Part shown: positions 1 through 8,077 of the stretch, piece after piece | How the letters are laid out: each line of letters begins with the position of its first letter | How positions within the stretch are numbered: the first letter of the stretch is position 1 | Position numbers and translations under genes: made by a program | Origin: Evansella sp041820985 | GTDB lineage: Bacteria > Bacillota > Bacilli > Bacillales > Salisediminibacteriaceae | Assembly: GCF_041820985.1 (NCBI RefSeq) | Contig: NZ_JBGUAU010000001.1 | Coordinates: 186,001-250,000, forward strand | Length of the DNA stretch: 64,000 nucleotides | Direction of reading: 5' to 3' | The notes under the pieces: generated by a model | Told to the model about the DNA's origin: nothing | What the model saw: the letters and a program-made list of their open reading frames with translations, nothing else | The model's database searches: none

Positions 1-811
1 CAATATTGAAGGATATGATGGGTTTGACTTAAGTGCCGTTTCTTCCGGTGCATCTGTAGATAACCTTTCAAACATTTACAATGGTGAGTTTGAGCTTGGG
101 ATGACAGTTCACCTTCCTGCAGTTGATGCACTTAAAGGTGAAGGTGCTTTTGAAGAATTTGGTATTACTGTTGATAACTTTGGTTTCATGGGCCATATTT
201 ACCCAGAAGTAATGCAAATTGTTGCTCCAGCAGATGCTGATGTTGAAACAATTGCAGACTTAAGAGGGAAAAGAGTAAACATTGGACCTCCTGGAAGCGG
301 AACACAAGCCGCTGCTAAACTAATTTTAGAAGCTTACGGCATAGAAGATGGTGATTATGAAGTTTATGAAGAAGGCTTTGGAGATGCAGCTGGTCGAGTT
401 CAAGATGGTCAGTTAGATGCTTCCTTCGGTCTATTAGGTTTACCAGCTGGAAGCATTGAGCAATTAGCTCAACAAAGAGACATTAAATTAATTTCAATCA
501 CAGATGAAGGTATGGATTATATCACTTCAAACAGTGGTTATGAAGCATATGAAATCCCTGCGGATTCTTATGAATTCATGGACGGTCCAGTTATCGCACT
601 TACAGCTTACGCGATTCTTGTTGGATCTACTGATTTAATTGATGAAGATCTTGGATATGCTATTACAAAAGCTTTATTTGAAAATAGTGGGCAAATTACT
701 CACGACCAAGGTGCACACTTAACAAAAGAAAACGCACTACTCGGTTCTGAAGGGTTACCAATGCACCCTGGTGCTGAAAGATACTTTAGAGAAGCTGGAA
801 TTCTAGAATAA
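1..811 (+). CDS. TRAP transporter solute receptor, TAXI family (5' end outside window)
   Basis: The reading frame is open from the first bases of the window, so the start codon and signal peptide lie upstream. The visible part matches the TAXI-type periplasmic/extracytoplasmic receptor of TRAP transporters: a serine/glycine-rich ligand segment (SAVSSGASVDNL), then the stretch around VNIGPPGSGTQAAA, and an ALTAYAILVG segment near the end. It should bind a small organic acid or amino acid (glutamate-type ligands are typical) and pass it to the membrane subunit encoded 190 bp downstream. A terminator-like hairpin directly follows, which would let the receptor be made in excess over the permease. 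The exact ligand cannot be read from the sequence. Confidence 0.9.
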   Translation, partial: NIEGYDGFDLSAVSSGASVDNLSNIYNGEFELGMTVHLPAVDALKGEGAFEEFGITVDNFGFMGHIYPEVMQIVAPADADVETIADLRGKRVNIGPPGSGTQAAAKLILEAYGIEDGDYEVYEEGFGDAAGRVQDGQLDASFGLLGLPAGSIEQLAQQRDIKLISITDEGMDYITSNSGYEAYEIPADSYEFMDGPVIALTAYAILVGSTDLIDEDLGYAITKALFENSGQITHDQGAHLTKENALLGSEGLPMHPGAERYFREAGILE

Positions 812-824
812 TAAAGTTTTCGAA

Positions 825-858
825 GAGGCCGGACCTCCCATAGTGTCCGGCCTTTTTT
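825..858 (+). terminator. Hairpin after TAXI receptor
   Basis: A perfect 8-bp stem (GGCCGGAC at 827-834 with GTCCGGCC at 845-852) is followed by a T-run. It lies between two genes of one presumed operon, so it is probably a partial terminator or mRNA-stabilising hairpin that lowers permease expression. Confidence 0.8.
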
Positions 859-919
859 AAAGTAAAATAGCAGAATTTTGTATGTTATGTTTCTTTTCAC
901 CAAAAATAAAAAGCGGTTT

Positions 920-962
920 ATCGACGAAAAGGCAGGATACATCATCGTACCTTTTCGTCGAT
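920..962 (+). other. 13-bp perfect inverted repeat upstream of TRAP permease
   Basis: ATCGACGAAAAGG (920-932) is repeated inverted at 950-962 around a 17-base loop, about 40 bases before the permease start. It lacks a proper T-run after the stem, so it may be an RNA stability element, an attenuator or an operator rather than a classical terminator. Confidence 0.5.
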
Positions 963-1001
963 TTATCAATTACATAAATAACTATTTAGGGTGGTGAACA
1001 C

Positions 1002-2960
1002 ATGAAAGAAAAAGAAGTTTTAACAGAGGAACAGCAGCAAGAAATGCTAGCAAAATATGATAAAGAATCTGCTTATCGTAAAAATACTGGTAAATGGGCT
1101 TGGGTTATTTCATTCTTAGCTATTTCTTTAACACTTTTTCACTTATACCGTGCATATAATGGTCCACTCGTTTACTTATTACAAGGTGCTGTTCACTTAG
1201 GAACTGCATTAGGTCTTATATTCCTTTTGTATCCTGCAATGAAGACGGGAATCAAGCGAAAAGGTGTACCTTGGTATGACGTTCTATTTGCATTTTTATC
1301 AATGGGATCTGTTTACTACATTTTATTTCGATATGAATGGATTACAGGTGGCGCAAGGATCATAGGCTTTACAGACTTTGATATAGCTGTTGCAACAGTT
1401 GGTATAATTCTATTACTAGAGGCTACACGTAGGGCAGTTGGAATTCCTATTGTTATAATTGCAATTAGTGCAATTTTATATGGATTATATGGTACAAATA
1501 TTCCTCACTTTGGTCACGGTGGATTTGAATGGCCGCAATTAGCTAGACGACTATTCTATTCCTCTGATGCAATCTTTGGAACACCAATTCAGATTTCATC
1601 TACATTTATTTTCTTATTTTTATTTTTTGGAGTTATGTTAACAAAAACTGGGGTAGGACAATATTTTAATGATCTTGCCTTCGGAGCTACAGGAAAATAT
1701 ACTGGTGGAACTGCAAAAGCAGCAGTTGCCGCCTCTGCTATGCAAGGAACCATTACTGGTAGTTCTGTTGCTAACACAGTAGCATCAGGATCCTTTACCA
1801 TTCCAATGATGAAGCGCGCTAAATTTAGACCAGAATTTGCTGCTGCTGCTGAAGCAGCCGCTTCCACTGGGGGACAAATTATGCCACCTATCATGGGGGC
1901 TGCAGCTTTCATTATGGCTGAATATGTTTCTGGTGTAACGTACCGTGATATCATTTTAATCGGGATTATTCCCGCTCTCTTATATTTTACTGGAGTTTTT
2001 ATGGGTACACACTTCGAAGCGAAGCGTCATGGAATTACCGGTTTACCAAAAGAAGAATTACCGACACTAAAAGGGTTAGCAAAACGAGCTGATTTGCTAT
2101 TACCACTTGCAGTTATTATTTTCATGCTTGTTGATGGTAGAACACCTACGAACGCTGCATTATTCGGTATTGCAACCGCATTCGCTGTTAGCTTTTTCCG
2201 GAAAGACACAAGGATGGGAATTAAGGATATCATTAACGCTCTCGAACAAGGGGCGAGGATTGCTCTCCCGGTTATTGCCGCCTGTGCTTCTGCGGGGATA
2301 ATTGTAGGGGTTGTTGTGTTTACAGGTCTAGGTGGAAAAATCGCAGGAGGGCTACTAAACTTAGCTGGAGATAGTTTATTCCTTCTTTTATTTTTTACAA
2401 TGATTGCATGTATCTTACTAGGAATGGGATTACCTACAACCGCAAACTATGTAGTTACAGCGTCTATGGCCGCTCCTGCATTAATAGCTTTTGATATTCC
2501 ACCAATCGCTGCTCACTTTTTTGTATTTTATTTCGGAATTGTAGCAGATATCACTCCTCCAGTATGTTTAGCGGCATATGCCGGAGCAGGGATTGCCAGG
2601 GCGAACCCTATGAAAGCAGGTGGAAACGCGTTTAAGCTTGCTATAGCAGCATTTATCATTCCATATGTATTTGTATATAATCCAGTACTATTATTACAGG
2701 ATGCCACCGCTGCGACCTTAATTCCTGTCATTATTACTGCATTATTAGGAATGGCTGCAGTGAGTGCTTCCATGATGGGTTACTTTATTTACAAGCCATA
2801 TTGGTTTGAAAGAGTTATTTTATTCTTTGCGGGGATAATGCTAATTTTCCCAGAAAATTTACCAATAGAATTAACTGGATTTGTTATCTTTGTAGCAATT
2901 GGAGTTTTCCAATACTTCCGTAAAAAAAGAGATAACGATAAACAACCATTACCAGCATAA
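1002..2960 (+). CDS. TRAP transporter fused permease (4TM/12TM)
   Basis: A 652-residue polytopic membrane protein. The N-terminal part (about residues 30-200) has the four-helix small-subunit (DctQ-like) character and the rest the large DctM-like permease. Conserved Gly/Pro-rich stretches include GTITGSSVANTVASG, STGGQIMPPIMGAAAF and GMGLPTTANYV, typical of the fused TAXI permeases. A GGTGGTG ribosome site precedes ATG 1002. With the receptor just upstream it forms a complete Na+ (or H+)-driven secondary importer. A strong hairpin terminator follows. The substrate is unknown; the neighbouring aminotransferase and aminomutase suggest an amino acid or a related acid. Confidence 0.93.
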   Translation: MKEKEVLTEEQQQEMLAKYDKESAYRKNTGKWAWVISFLAISLTLFHLYRAYNGPLVYLLQGAVHLGTALGLIFLLYPAMKTGIKRKGVPWYDVLFAFLSMGSVYYILFRYEWITGGARIIGFTDFDIAVATVGIILLLEATRRAVGIPIVIIAISAILYGLYGTNIPHFGHGGFEWPQLARRLFYSSDAIFGTPIQISSTFIFLFLFFGVMLTKTGVGQYFNDLAFGATGKYTGGTAKAAVAASAMQGTITGSSVANTVASGSFTIPMMKRAKFRPEFAAAAEAAASTGGQIMPPIMGAAAFIMAEYVSGVTYRDIILIGIIPALLYFTGVFMGTHFEAKRHGITGLPKEELPTLKGLAKRADLLLPLAVIIFMLVDGRTPTNAALFGIATAFAVSFFRKDTRMGIKDIINALEQGARIALPVIAACASAGIIVGVVVFTGLGGKIAGGLLNLAGDSLFLLLFFTMIACILLGMGLPTTANYVVTASMAAPALIAFDIPPIAAHFFVFYFGIVADITPPVCLAAYAGAGIARANPMKAGGNAFKLAIAAFIIPYVFVYNPVLLLQDATAATLIPVIITALLGMAAVSASMMGYFIYKPYWFERVILFFAGIMLIFPENLPIELTGFVIFVAIGVFQYFRKKRDNDKQPLPA

Positions 2961-2962
2961 TA

Positions 2963-3003
2963 TTGAAAGCTCCCCCTTTTAATTTGAAAGGGGGAGCTTT
3001 TTC
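2963..3003. terminator. Rho-independent terminator, works both ways
   Basis: AAAGCTCCCCCTTTT pairs with the inverted copy starting at 2985, with T-runs on both sides. It ends the TRAP operon and the converging rpiR operon. Confidence 0.85.
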
Positions 3004-3007
3004 TTAC

Positions 3008-3862
3008 TCAGTCATAAAAGACATCAAATTTTTCCCAGAGTGTTTCTAGTTGTTTCAATCGTTTTTCTACTTTCTTGTGCTGTGAACGAGTTAATGCAGT
3101 AATAAGTGCACTTGATACACTCATTGGCGCAGCAAACGAATCAATAAATGAGTTTATCTCTGTAGAGGCAATGATTCTTAAATCAGCATAAGGAACTAAA
3201 GGACTCATTAAATGATCGGTGATAACTAATGTTTGTGCTCCCTGCTGCTTCACAAGTTTTAATACTTCTACCGTTCTCTTTGTATAACGAGAAAAACCTA
3301 ATCCAATGACTAAATCATCTTCTGATATATCTAAGACATGTTCAGAGACACCATCAGCTTGGCGGATCATTTCCGTGTTTTGTAAAACTAGATCTAGATA
3401 GAATTCCAAAAAAGAACCGATACTTGAAGCACTTCGATATGCTACAATATAAATCCGCTTTGCTTCAATAATTTGCTTTACTGCCTCTTCAAAAATTTCA
3501 GGTTCCACTTGATTTAACGTCATTTTCAAATTTTGAATATCATCAGACAGAACTTCAGAAACAACGTCTACTGTTTGCTCATTTTCATCTGTTGTTCGAG
3601 CTAAAACTTCTGCTGAGGTCATTTTCCTTTGTAATGCTTCTTGTAGGTGACGTTGTAAATCTGGATATCCTTTATAATTTAGAAAGAAAGCAAAACGAAT
3701 GACAGTTGCTTCTCCAACTTTCACATTTTTTGCTAGTTTTGAGGCTGTTAAAAATGGTGCAGTTTCGTGATTCTCAATTAAATAATTAGCAATTTTTTTG
3801 TGTGATTTACTCATGCGTTCACGATTTTGAATCATTCGTTGATATACTTCACTTTCAAACAA
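3008..3862 (-). CDS. MurR/RpiR family transcriptional regulator
   Basis: A 284-residue regulator with an N-terminal HTH_6 domain (about residues 1-80; TASKLAKNVKVGEATVIRFAFFLNYKGYPDL) and a C-terminal SIS sugar-phosphate-type binding domain (about 125-255; RIYIVAYRSASSIGSFLEF, DLVIGLGFSRYTKRTVEVLK). The start is TTG at 3862, 9 bases after an AAGGGGG site that begins at the stop codon of the upstream aminotransferase, so both are co-transcribed. Members of this family usually bind a pathway metabolite. Here the likely targets are the aminotransferase operon, the divergent KamA gene and perhaps the TRAP operon. The effector is not predictable. Confidence 0.88.
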   Translation of the reverse strand: MFESEVYQRMIQNRERMSKSHKKIANYLIENHETAPFLTASKLAKNVKVGEATVIRFAFFLNYKGYPDLQRHLQEALQRKMTSAEVLARTTDENEQTVDVVSEVLSDDIQNLKMTLNQVEPEIFEEAVKQIIEAKRIYIVAYRSASSIGSFLEFYLDLVLQNTEMIRQADGVSEHVLDISEDDLVIGLGFSRYTKRTVEVLKLVKQQGAQTLVITDHLMSPLVPYADLRIIASTEINSFIDSFAAPMSVSSALITALTRSQHKKVEKRLKQLETLWEKFDVFYD

Positions 3863-3876
3863 ATTACGTTCCCCCT

Positions 3877-5274
3877 TTATGACGCTCCATCATCACCTAA
3901 GCGTTGTAGGGCTTTATCGTAAGCCTTCAGTGTTTTATCAAGCTCCCGATCTCCATGTGCTGTGGATATACTGTAACGATTTAACGGCTTTGTATATATC
4001 CCTTCTTCTAGCAAGTGAAAATCCAATTTTTTACGCAAGCTTAAGTCTGTTTTTTGGAGGTCGCGGTAATGCTTTATCTCATCATCACTCGTACACAAAA
4101 CGCTAAATATGGTACCTAACCCTAGCGTTTTTAATGGAATGCCTGCTGATCTTGCTATTTTCTCAATATTTTCCCTCAATATATTAGTATACGACAAAAC
4201 ATCATCAAAATCCTGTTCCAGTCGTTCCATTGTTGCTAGGCCTGCTGCTAAAATAGTAGGATGTCCATTATATGTTCCACTATGAAATAATATTTCCTTT
4301 GCAGAGGAGTTCTTTCCTTGCCCTGCATCAAATACATCGCCCTTCGCTTTCGGTTTTGTTATTGCGAGTATTTCCTCCCTTCCTCCGACAATACCAATAG
4401 GAAATCCTCCTCCGATTACTTTACCAAGGGTTGTTATATCTGGTTTAAGGTTATAAACTTGTTGCGCCCCTCCAAGAGCGACACGAAAACCTGTCTTTAC
4501 CTCATCAAAGATAAGGAGTACATCATATTTTTTTGCAACTCTTTTTAGTCTATCCATAAACTTTTGATCTGCTGGGATAAAACCTCCTTGTACTGGTTCA
4601 ATAATAACTGCAGCTAATTCGTTTGCGTGCCGTTTTATAAGACGTTCCGTCGCTTGACTATTATTGAAAGGAAGTACCAATGGTTTATCATCACCAAATT
4701 GCTCCAATCCAGCAGACTCTGGAACAGCGTTTGGTTTATAATCTTTTCCCGCTTCCGCTAAAGTTGGATTGATACTATAAAGCATTTCATTATATCCGCC
4801 ATGGTAGTGCCCTTCAAACTTTGCTATCTTCTTTTTTCCTGTATAAGCGCATGCAAGTCGAATAGCAAGTAATGTAGCTTCTGTACCTGAGTTAGTAAAA
4901 CGAATTTTTTCCATAGAAGGATAATATGATTGGACTTTCTTAGCAAATCGTGTTTCTAACATATGTGGTGTTCCAAACAAAAAGGTTCCATCATTTGTTA
5001 CTTGTTCCATTATCGCATTTTTCACATCATCGTGCCCATGTCCTAACGCAAGCGCCCCGTATGCCATTAAAAAATCAACGTACGGATTACCATCAACATC
5101 TTCCAACCATGCCCCATGACCTTTTTTCATAACGATTGGGTATGGAGAAAAGTGTTTAATATTTGCTGTTACTCCACCTGGGAGATACTCTTCTGCTTCC
5201 ATCATCGCTTCATACGATTTTTCTGTCTTTGCCCCGTATTTTAGAAATGGGTGGTCCATTCTACGGATTGCCAT
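3877..5274 (-). CDS. Class III PLP-dependent aminotransferase (GSA-aminomutase-like)
   Basis: A 465-residue fold-type I aminotransferase. Visible hallmarks are the cofactor-binding TNSGTEA (about 128-132), the FEGHYHGG motif (153-160), Asp257 in IFDEVKTGFR, and the PLP lysine Lys285 in TLGKVIGGGFP. The closest named family is glutamate-1-semialdehyde 2,1-aminomutase (HemL), but no heme genes are near, and many enzymes that look like HemL are beta-amino-acid or omega-aminotransferases. Its partners are rpiR (14 bp downstream) and a divergent KamA-type aminomutase. I infer action on a beta- or omega-amino acid. It is not likely to be the cell's heme enzyme. An AAGGAAAGGGG ribosome site supports ATG 5274. 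Confidence 0.85.
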   Translation of the reverse strand: MAIRRMDHPFLKYGAKTEKSYEAMMEAEEYLPGGVTANIKHFSPYPIVMKKGHGAWLEDVDGNPYVDFLMAYGALALGHGHDDVKNAIMEQVTNDGTFLFGTPHMLETRFAKKVQSYYPSMEKIRFTNSGTEATLLAIRLACAYTGKKKIAKFEGHYHGGYNEMLYSINPTLAEAGKDYKPNAVPESAGLEQFGDDKPLVLPFNNSQATERLIKRHANELAAVIIEPVQGGFIPADQKFMDRLKRVAKKYDVLLIFDEVKTGFRVALGGAQQVYNLKPDITTLGKVIGGGFPIGIVGGREEILAITKPKAKGDVFDAGQGKNSSAKEILFHSGTYNGHPTILAAGLATMERLEQDFDDVLSYTNILRENIEKIARSAGIPLKTLGLGTIFSVLCTSDDEIKHYRDLQKTDLSLRKKLDFHLLEEGIYTKPLNRYSISTAHGDRELDKTLKAYDKALQRLGDDGAS

Positions 5275-5683
5275 TTGTTTTATTTGCCCCTTTCCTTCTT
5301 AACTTCATTTTTTTGAAGGATTTATTTCATTGTATGATAGGAAAGCTTGTATGTGAAGGTTTTTTCACTGATTTTTTTGACTAGTTTTATCAAAATAGAT
5401 GTTGTTTTCTGGTGATCGATTTCATTTAAAGCTTCCCTTTTATGACTGTTAATTTTCATCTATTCTTGTAGCGAAACTAAATGAAATGAAGTTCCTTTAC
5501 AAGGTTCGACACGATACCCATTTTCTAAAGTTATCTTAATTGCAAGAAAAATGGAGGATTTCTTTCATATTTGAAAAAAAGTAGATGTTTTCCTCCGTTT
5601 TTGACCAAATTTAACGACTGTGTTTAAATATAATAAGAAAGTAAAAAAGTCTACTAATCTAACATATGGAGGTTGATTAAGGA
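5275..5683. promoter_or_regulatory. Divergent control region between aminotransferase and KamA genes
   Basis: This 409-bp AT-rich space holds the promoters of two oppositely directed genes. An inverted pair TTTCATTT (5420-5427) and AAATGAAA (5479-5486) is the best operator candidate and resembles the symmetric sites used by RpiR regulators. A TATAAT hexamer lies about 50 bases before the KamA start, without a well-spaced -35. No ORF is seen. Confidence 0.4.
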
Positions 5684-6856
5684 ATGGCACAACCAAAATA
5701 CATTATGAATATTGATAAGATCACGCAAATTCCTGAAGAAGAGCGTGCAAAACTTAAGAAAATTACGGAAAAGTTCGTCTTTCGAGTAAACGATTATTAT
5801 TTAAGTCTTATTGATTGGAATAATCCGAACGACCCAATTAAAAAGTTAATAATTCCTAATGAAGGTGAGTTAGAAGAATATGGTCGTTGGGATGCTTCCG
5901 ATGAAGATACAAACTATGCTGCTCCTGGCTGTCAGCATAAGTACGGAACAACAGCATTATTAATAGTTTCCGAGGTTTGTGGTGCTTACTGTCGTTACTG
6001 TTTTAGAAAGCGCTTATTCAGAAATGATATTAAAGAAGCTATGTCTGATGTTCAGCCTGGAATTGAGTACATTAGAAACCACCCGGAAATTAACAACGTA
6101 CTTTTAACTGGTGGCGATTCTTTAATTCTTGCTACGAAAAAATTACGATTGATTATTGAGCAGTTACGCGAGATACCACACGTAAAAATCATTCGTCTTG
6201 GTTCAAAAATGCCTGTTTTCAACCCAATGAGAATTTATGAAGATCAGGAACTACTCGACCTTATTAAGGAATACTCCACTCCTGAACAACGTATTTACGT
6301 AATGGCGCATATCAACCATCCAGTGGAAATTACCGAAGAAGCAAAGCGAGGGTTTGATGCATTACACAATGCAGGTGCAATCGTTGTTAACCAAACACCA
6401 GTATTAAAAGGAATCAATGACGATCCTAAGGTACTTGGAGAATTGCTAGATAAACTTTCTTGGGCAGGGGTAACTCCTTATTACTTCTTTATTAACCGAC
6501 CAGTAGCAGGAAACAATGACTTCGTTCTATCATTAGAAGAAGCATATAATATTGTAGAAGGCGCGAAGGCAATAACTTCAGGACTTGGAAAACGCGTTCG
6601 TCTTTCTATGAGCCATACTTCCGGAAAAATAGAAGTGTTGGCGATTGATAATGGGAAAGCGTATCTAAAATACCATCAATCTCGAGATAATGAGTATGGT
6701 AAGTTTATGGTACTTGACTGTCCTAAAGACGCTGCTTGGTTCGATGATTTACCAGGGAACGAGCAATATTGGACGCCACCGAAGAAAAAGTTAGAAACAT
6801 TCGAAGGTGCGAATGAAAAAATTAAGAACAAAGAAACAGCTGTGCCGCAAGCATAA
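5684..6856 (+). CDS. KamA-family radical SAM protein, amino-acid 2,3-aminomutase-like but not lysine-type
   Basis: A 390-residue protein with the radical SAM cluster motif CGAYCRYC (Cys99, Cys103, Cys106), a GGDS segment at 143-146 where lysine 2,3-aminomutases have GGDP, and a probable PLP lysine Lys315 in HTSGKIEV. Counting back from the PLP lysine as in the clostridial lysine enzyme, the two aspartates that grip the lysine side chain (Asp293 and Asp330 there) correspond to Asn271/Arg272 and Ser308. Lysine is therefore an unlikely substrate. An uncharged or acidic amino acid such as glutamate fits better. It is shorter than Bacillus YodO. GGAGG lies 13 bases before the ATG. A hairpin terminator follows. 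Confidence 0.85.
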   Translation: MAQPKYIMNIDKITQIPEEERAKLKKITEKFVFRVNDYYLSLIDWNNPNDPIKKLIIPNEGELEEYGRWDASDEDTNYAAPGCQHKYGTTALLIVSEVCGAYCRYCFRKRLFRNDIKEAMSDVQPGIEYIRNHPEINNVLLTGGDSLILATKKLRLIIEQLREIPHVKIIRLGSKMPVFNPMRIYEDQELLDLIKEYSTPEQRIYVMAHINHPVEITEEAKRGFDALHNAGAIVVNQTPVLKGINDDPKVLGELLDKLSWAGVTPYYFFINRPVAGNNDFVLSLEEAYNIVEGAKAITSGLGKRVRLSMSHTSGKIEVLAIDNGKAYLKYHQSRDNEYGKFMVLDCPKDAAWFDDLPGNEQYWTPPKKKLETFEGANEKIKNKETAVPQA

Positions 6857-6878
6857 GGTGTTAGATTAGATATATTGG

Positions 6879-6912
6879 AAAGCTGAGGGCGAGATGACCT
6901 TGGCTTTTTTAT
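6879..6912 (+). terminator. Terminator of KamA-like gene
   Basis: AAGCTGAGG (6880-6888) pairs with CCTTGGCTT (6898-6906), followed by a long T-run. Confidence 0.7.
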
Positions 6913-7158
6913 TTTTTTAAGCGGGTGCCATCTCTATGCTGTGGCATTTTCTCCGTTTCTTTTGACAATGATGGCAAATCCCTCTTCAAACATATTATTT
7001 GAAGTAGCGAACTGTATCTTAAGCGGTTGGTTTGAGACAAAATCAGGTGGTTGAAGCAGCAATTTGTCTCGTAAACGCCTGATTCGAGACAAAATCGATT
7101 CCTTTACGAACGAGTTTACTAGGAGCAGATTGCGCATGGCGCTAGACAATGATTAGAA
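6913..7158. repeat. Composite intergenic repeat with GAGACAAA inverted repeats
   Basis: No credible gene lies between the KamA terminator and 7237. The stretch has GAGACAAAATC copies at about 7034 and 7085 and an inverted TTTGTCTC between them, and ends with GGCGCTAGACAATGATTAG. That end resembles the right end of the dispersed GCGCAAGGCGCC...GCTAGACA repeats elsewhere in the window, and the CGAACGAGTTTAC segment is shared with the copy at 39419. Confidence 0.55.
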
Positions 7159-7185
7159 AATTTTACTCATATCCTTAAATAAATA

Positions 7186-7212
7186 ACCGGTGGAGAAAGT
7201 TTCTCCACCGGT
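7186..7212 (-). terminator. Hairpin downstream of His/Gln-rich gene
   Basis: ACCGGTGGAGA and TCTCCACCGGT form an 11-bp perfect stem. On the minus strand it is followed by TTATTTATTT, so it probably ends the gene at 7237-7944. Confidence 0.65.
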
Positions 7213-7236
7213 CTCTATCAAATAAACGTCATAATA

Positions 7237-7944
7237 TTAGTCATCATCATCCATTGGCATATAGCCATGAGGAGGTAACGTTCTAGGTGCCCCTGGCATT
7301 GGTGCTGGTGGTGCAGCAGGTGGCATTCCGAACGACGAAGGTTCTGGAGCTACTGGTGCGTTAGGAAACGATTGCCCCTTTGATCCTCCATGAGGTTCTG
7401 GTTGAACAAATTGTTGCGTTTGCCCGAACTGACCATGATGTCCATGATGCTGTTGCTGTTCAAACTGCTGTGGTTGACCATAGAACTGCCCTTGATCAAA
7501 CTGCTGTGGTTGACCGAACTGTCCAGGTTGACCATAGAATTGTGCTTGATCAAATTGCTCCGGTTGACCATAGAACTGCCCTTGATCAAATTGTTCCGGA
7601 TGACCATGGTGTGGAGCTTGCTCGAATTGTTCAGGATAACCATGCCCGAATTGTTGTGGTGCTGGAGCGCCGTGTCCTGGTGCCATTGGATGCGGCACAG
7701 GTGCAAAGCCTGGGTGTGCTCCTGGCATTCCCATATGTCCGTGTGGTGCAACTCCCATATGTGGTGCAGGACCAAAGTGGCCTGGTGCAGGTGCCATGCC
7801 TGGTGCTACTCCATGGTGATGATGCATTTGCGCTCCAGGATGTGGGCCATGGTGATGCATCGGTGCCCCTGGTGGTGTATGTTCATGCCCCGTTCCTGCC
7901 ATGTGTGGATGGTGCCCTTTTGGTGAATTACAATTACAGCTCAT
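7237..7944 (-). CDS. His/Gly/Pro/Gln-rich repetitive protein, candidate spore coat protein
   Basis: A 235-residue low-complexity protein of no family I recognise. It starts with two cysteines (MSCNCN), followed by a His/Pro/Gly/Met-rich half (many HHH, PHG, GAP), a central tandem repeat of the type PEQFDQGQFYGQP (about residues 120-170), a Gln/His stretch and a DDDD tail. There is no signal peptide or membrane helix. AGGAGAAAG precedes the ATG. A good sigma-K-type promoter upstream (7992-8020) and the composition fit a mother-cell coat or crust protein. His-rich metal binding is another possibility. The function is unproven. Confidence 0.7.
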   Translation of the reverse strand: MSCNCNSPKGHHPHMAGTGHEHTPPGAPMHHHGPHPGAQMHHHHGVAPGMAPAPGHFGPAPHMGVAPHGHMGMPGAHPGFAPVPHPMAPGHGAPAPQQFGHGYPEQFEQAPHHGHPEQFDQGQFYGQPEQFDQAQFYGQPGQFGQPQQFDQGQFYGQPQQFEQQQHHGHHGQFGQTQQFVQPEPHGGSKGQSFPNAPVAPEPSSFGMPPAAPPAPMPGAPRTLPPHGYMPMDDDD

Positions 7945-7991
7945 TATCTTTCTCCTTTCAGTCTTACTACGAATTTCTAATATTCACAGTT

Positions 7992-8020
7992 CATAGTATG
8001 ATTCTAGGAAAAAAATGTGA
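7992..8020 (-). promoter_or_regulatory. Candidate sigma-K promoter
   Basis: On the minus strand AC, 16 bases, then CATACTATG. This matches the sigma-K pattern AC-N16-CATAnnnTA except at the last base. It lies 48 bases upstream of the His/Gln-rich gene. Confidence 0.5.
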
Positions 8021-8077
8021 CTTTTACCTATGAAAAATGCCGTTACGGGTTTTCGACTATGGATAGATTCCTCTACA

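Noticed and set aside
3877..5274. Heme-pathway glutamate-1-semialdehyde aminomutase (hemL)
   Set aside because: No other heme gene is near, it is longer than HemL, and it is in an operon with an RpiR regulator; many transaminases resemble HemL.
5684..6856. Lysine 2,3-aminomutase (kamA)
   Set aside because: The two aspartates needed to bind the lysine side chain are replaced, and the protein is about 80 residues shorter than the Bacillus enzyme; kept only as KamA family.
6934..7149. Minus-strand ORF after the KamA gene
   Set aside because: It lies within the composite repeat and its product has no similarity to known families.
7380..8033. Two overlapping plus-strand ORFs opposite the His/Gln-rich gene
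   Set aside because: Their repetitive products (VDHRTALDQ, LTIELPLIKLL) are the complement of the tandem repeat; no ribosome site.
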